Shown piece after piece: positions 6,731 to 8,884 of a stretch of DNA of 8,884 bases. The notes beneath the pieces were generated by a model, which saw only the letters and a list, made by a program, of their open reading frames with translations, had not been told where the DNA came from and searched no databases. The position numbers were made by a program, and so were the translations under genes. Source of the DNA: Pseudoselenomonas ruminantium (GTDB lineage: Bacteria; Bacillota; Negativicutes; Selenomonadales; Selenomonadaceae); NCBI GenBank assembly GCA_002373045.1, contig DFHU01000074.1, positions 1 through 8,884 of the forward strand. Reading direction: 5' to 3'. The stretch's first letter is position 1; the number at the start of each line of letters is the position of its first letter.

Positions 6731-7558
6731 ATGGAAAAAGCAATGATGATTATTGTCGTGCTGGTCGGTGTCGGTCTGTTTTTCGGCATCGTACTCGCAC
6801 TGGCGGATAAGAAATTTTATATGGCGGTGAATCCGCTGATTAACGAGGTGGAGGAAATCCTCCCTAAGGGGCAGTGCGGTGCCTGCGGTTTTGCGGGCTG
6901 TGCCAAATACGCCGAAGCTGTGGTCGAAGACCCAACCGTTGCGCCGAATCTTTGCGTGCCGGGCAAGGCGGCGGTGGCAGCCAAAGTCGCTGAACTTACA
7001 GGTAAAAAAGCCGAAGTGACCGAGCCTAAGTATGCCACGCTCAAATGCCGCGGTACGAAAACCGCGGCCGCCATGGCGGCTCATTACGAGGGTGTGCCGG
7101 ACTGTGCGGCGGCCAAACTCATTCAGGGCGGCCCCAAGGGCTGCAAGTTTGGCTGTATCGGCTTTGGCAACTGCGTCAAGGCCTGTCCATTTGGTGCGAT
7201 GAGCATGGGCGCTGACGGCCTGCCGGTGGTGGACAAGGATATCTGTACCGGCTGTGGCAAGTGCGTGGCAACCTGCCCGCAGGCGATTTTGACCCTGAAA
7301 GGTTTTAACGACCCTGTGGAGGTCCTGTGCAGCTCCCACGATAAAGGCCCGGCAGCCAAAAAACTCTGCAAGAACGCTTGCATTGGCTGCGGACTGTGTA
7401 TGCGGAACTGCACGCATGGTGCCATTAAAATTGATAACTTTGTGGCCGTGGTGGACAGCAGCAAATGCAAAGACTGCTCCGAAGCCACTTGTCTGGCCAA
7501 ATGCCCCACGGGAGCGATTCAGACCGTTTTATCAGCAAAAGCAGCAAAGACTGCTTAG
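6731..7558 (+). CDS. rnfB: Rnf complex subunit RnfB (multi-cluster ferredoxin-like electron entry subunit)
   Basis: RnfB takes electrons from reduced ferredoxin and passes them into the complex. The 275-residue protein starts with a membrane anchor (about residues 5-26). The Fe4S domain comes next (C49, C52, C57, C75, in CGACGFAGC). Four ferredoxin-type motifs follow: C138/C142/C148/C152, C172/C175/C178/C182, C217/C220/C223/C227 and C246/C249/C254/C258. Four more cysteines (C106, C125, C200, C213) bring the total to 24, enough for six [4Fe-4S] clusters, as described for long RnfB proteins of acetogens; E. coli RsxB is shorter. The gene is last in the rnf order, 10 nt after rnfA, with GAGGTG (6719-6724) overlapping the rnfA stop. 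The TAG stop overlaps the ribosome binding site of the following phosphatase gene. Confidence 0.97.
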   Translation: MEKAMMIIVVLVGVGLFFGIVLALADKKFYMAVNPLINEVEEILPKGQCGACGFAGCAKYAEAVVEDPTVAPNLCVPGKAAVAAKVAELTGKKAEVTEPKYATLKCRGTKTAAAMAAHYEGVPDCAAAKLIQGGPKGCKFGCIGFGNCVKACPFGAMSMGADGLPVVDKDICTGCGKCVATCPQAILTLKGFNDPVEVLCSSHDKGPAAKKLCKNACIGCGLCMRNCTHGAIKIDNFVAVVDSSKCKDCSEATCLAKCPTGAIQTVLSAKAAKTA

Positions 7559-7562
7559 GAGG
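7557..7562 (+). promoter_or_regulatory. Ribosome binding site of the phosphatase, overlapping the rnfB stop
   Basis: AGGAGG shares two bases with the TAG stop of rnfB and lies 7 nt before ATG 7570. It fixes the start at the signal-peptide methionine and links translation of the two genes physically. Confidence 0.8.
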
Positions 7563-7569
7563 ACAGAGG

Positions 7570-8814
7570 ATGTTCGCGAAAAAGTTATTGTTCATGCTGG
7601 TGGCACTGCTGTATGCAATTACCGGTCAGCTTGTAGAAGCTGCGCCGCAGGATGCCTTTCACAGCAAATATCATCTGGCACAGGTTATCGTCCTGTCCCG
7701 GCACAATATCCGGGCACCGCTTACAGGGAGTGGAACACTGGCGGGGATTACGGCGCATAAATGGCATGATTTTGGTGTAGGTACCGGTGAGTTGACCGCG
7801 CATGGTGCGCAGATTGAAGAAAAGATGGGCGCATACTGCCATCTTTATTTCCAAAAGGAAGAATTGTTTCCGGCAGATTATCAGCCGGGAGAACGGGATA
7901 TCCGTTTTTATGCCAACGCTTTTCAGCGTACCATTGCGACAGCCGAAAGTTTTGAAACCGGGATGTTCCCCCATGTGGATGTACCGGTGCAGTATAACGG
8001 CAATGTGAATGATGCAGACCCGGTATTTTTGCCGGGACAGGGAGGGCATAAAGCGCCTTTTGATGAGAACCTGACCGAGGAATTAGCGGCATTGGGCGGC
8101 AGCTTGGCCCTGACGCAAAGCGTGGCTGCGGGCATAAAGACTGCGGCAGTGGTTTTGGACAATCCGGAAGTAGGCACAGGCGAATTTCAGGTGAATATTC
8201 AGGAGGGGGTTCATCTGGGCGGTTCTATCCGTCCGCTGATGACGGCCTGTGATGCCCTGACTTTGCAGTATTATGAGCTGGGCGACAGCCGGGCAGGTTT
8301 TGGACATGAGCTCTCGTTTAACGAATGGCGGGAGATTGCGGCGGTGAAGGACTTGGGGATTCATGTCTATCGTCATTTGCCTACTCTTTCGCGGGCGTTA
8401 TCACGGCCAGTACTTTCCATCTTCCAGGAGGAATTGAATCTGCAGCGGCGCAAATTCACCTTCCTGTGCGGCCATGATACCAATATCGCCACGGTAATGG
8501 GGGCAATGGAGGTCAAGGACACCGTCCTGCCCGAAACCATCGAGCAGGAAGCGCCTATCGGCTGCAAACTGGTGGTGGAAGAATGGCAGGATCAGGAGGG
8601 CGAGAGTTATGTTGCTTTGAAATTGGTTTATCCATCTACCAATCAGTTGTGCAGCAAAACGCCTATCGATGCCAATAATCCACCACAGGTGGTTCCCTTG
8701 CATTTGCAAAATATCCATCCCAATGCGGACGGACTTATCACCATGCAGGATTTTCAGCAACGGCTCACGGATGCCATTACCAGTGATGCTGAACTCATGG
8801 GGATACGTTATTAA
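7570..8814 (+). CDS. agp: Secreted histidine acid phosphatase, glucose-1-phosphatase (Agp)-like
   Basis: This is a periplasmic phosphomonoesterase of the histidine acid phosphatase family, 414 residues. ATG 7570 is chosen for AGGAGG (7557-7562) 7 nt upstream; a longer in-frame start would lie inside rnfB. A signal peptide is clear: MFAKK, a hydrophobic core to about residue 19, and likely cleavage near VEA-A (22-25). The nucleophile motif is RHNIRAP (44-50, H45). Asn after the His, in place of the Gly of AppA phytases, matches E. coli Agp as I recall it (RHNLRAP). Further Agp-like blocks are YANAFQRTIAT (R120), FETGMFPHVDVPV and LTLQYYE. The proton donor motif is HDTN (H302, D303). The likely substrate is glucose 1-phosphate or another sugar or inositol phosphate; phytase activity is possible. 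It follows rnfB by 11 nt with no terminator between. Family is sure, substrate is not. Confidence 0.9.
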   Translation: MFAKKLLFMLVALLYAITGQLVEAAPQDAFHSKYHLAQVIVLSRHNIRAPLTGSGTLAGITAHKWHDFGVGTGELTAHGAQIEEKMGAYCHLYFQKEELFPADYQPGERDIRFYANAFQRTIATAESFETGMFPHVDVPVQYNGNVNDADPVFLPGQGGHKAPFDENLTEELAALGGSLALTQSVAAGIKTAAVVLDNPEVGTGEFQVNIQEGVHLGGSIRPLMTACDALTLQYYELGDSRAGFGHELSFNEWREIAAVKDLGIHVYRHLPTLSRALSRPVLSIFQEELNLQRRKFTFLCGHDTNIATVMGAMEVKDTVLPETIEQEAPIGCKLVVEEWQDQEGESYVALKLVYPSTNQLCSKTPIDANNPPQVVPLHLQNIHPNADGLITMQDFQQRLTDAITSDAELMGIRY

Positions 8815-8826
8815 TCATTTTGAATA

Positions 8827-8865
8827 CAAAGAACCGGACACATGAGCAGTACGTCCGGTTCTTTG
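8827..8865 (+). terminator. Hairpin terminator after the phosphatase gene
   Basis: CAAAGAACCGGAC (8827-8839) pairs perfectly with GTCCGGTTCTTTG (8853-8865) around a 13-nt loop, beginning 12 nt after the stop codon. The T-run is only three bases within the stem, followed by a T/A-rich stretch (8867-8881), so termination may be less efficient than at 1171-1198. The A-run on the left arm means it could work in both directions. It is the only hairpin of this kind seen after the rnf genes. Nothing else is recognised between here and the window end. Confidence 0.75.
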
Positions 8866-8884
8866 CTGTGTATTATATTTAGTA

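Noticed and set aside
6665..7417. Minus-strand open frame of 250 codons opposite rnfB
   Set aside because: It is opposite the cysteine-motif region of rnfB, with no recognisable domain and no start signal; antisense shadow.
7465..7569. Longer start for the phosphatase inside rnfB
   Set aside because: The extra residues would precede a complete signal peptide and overlap rnfB; AGGAGG at 7557-7562 supports ATG 7570.

Overview
The window looks like chromosome from an anaerobic, double-membraned Firmicute of the Negativicutes, perhaps Selenomonas or a relative. The reasons are a clostridial-order rnfCDGEAB cluster, strong AGGAGG-type ribosome binding sites, balanced base composition with many NNC/NNG codons, and a phosphatase with a signal peptide that implies a periplasm. 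The genus is inferred, not shown.

Left part (1-2036): the last 41 codons of an unrecognised gene enter from the left edge. A cysteine-free, highly charged, coiled-coil protein of unknown function follows at 161-1159 and is closed by a textbook terminator. The next ~800 bases hold no intact gene. They carry the decayed remains of a methyl-accepting chemotaxis protein (Cache sensor end, one membrane helix, start of the signalling helix). It is frameshifted, has no start, and is cut off just before its signalling core.

Main part (2037-7558): a promoter preceded by a 29-nt G/C-free tract leads into an operon of an RseC/MucC-like membrane protein and then rnfC, rnfD, rnfG, rnfE, rnfA, rnfB. Genes overlap by 1 or 4 nt or lie 3 to 33 nt apart, each with its own ribosome binding site. 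Together they encode the Rnf complex, which moves electrons between ferredoxin and NAD and couples this to ion transport across the cytoplasmic membrane. RnfB and RnfC carry the iron-sulfur and flavin relay on the cytoplasmic side. RnfD and RnfG carry covalently bound FMN. RnfA and RnfE form the membrane core. RseC-like proteins are linked to Rnf/Rsx systems in other bacteria.

Right part (7570-8884): a secreted histidine acid phosphatase most like glucose-1-phosphatase (Agp) starts 11 nt after rnfB with no terminator between, so it is probably co-transcribed. A 13-bp hairpin at 8827-8865 probably ends the transcript.

The most notable observation is that RnfE lacks the second of its two family-conserved membrane cysteines. 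Alanine stands in its place, although the partner protein RnfA keeps both of its own. No CRISPR array, tRNA, rRNA or intact mobile element was seen, and nothing here amounts to a clearly new multi-gene system.
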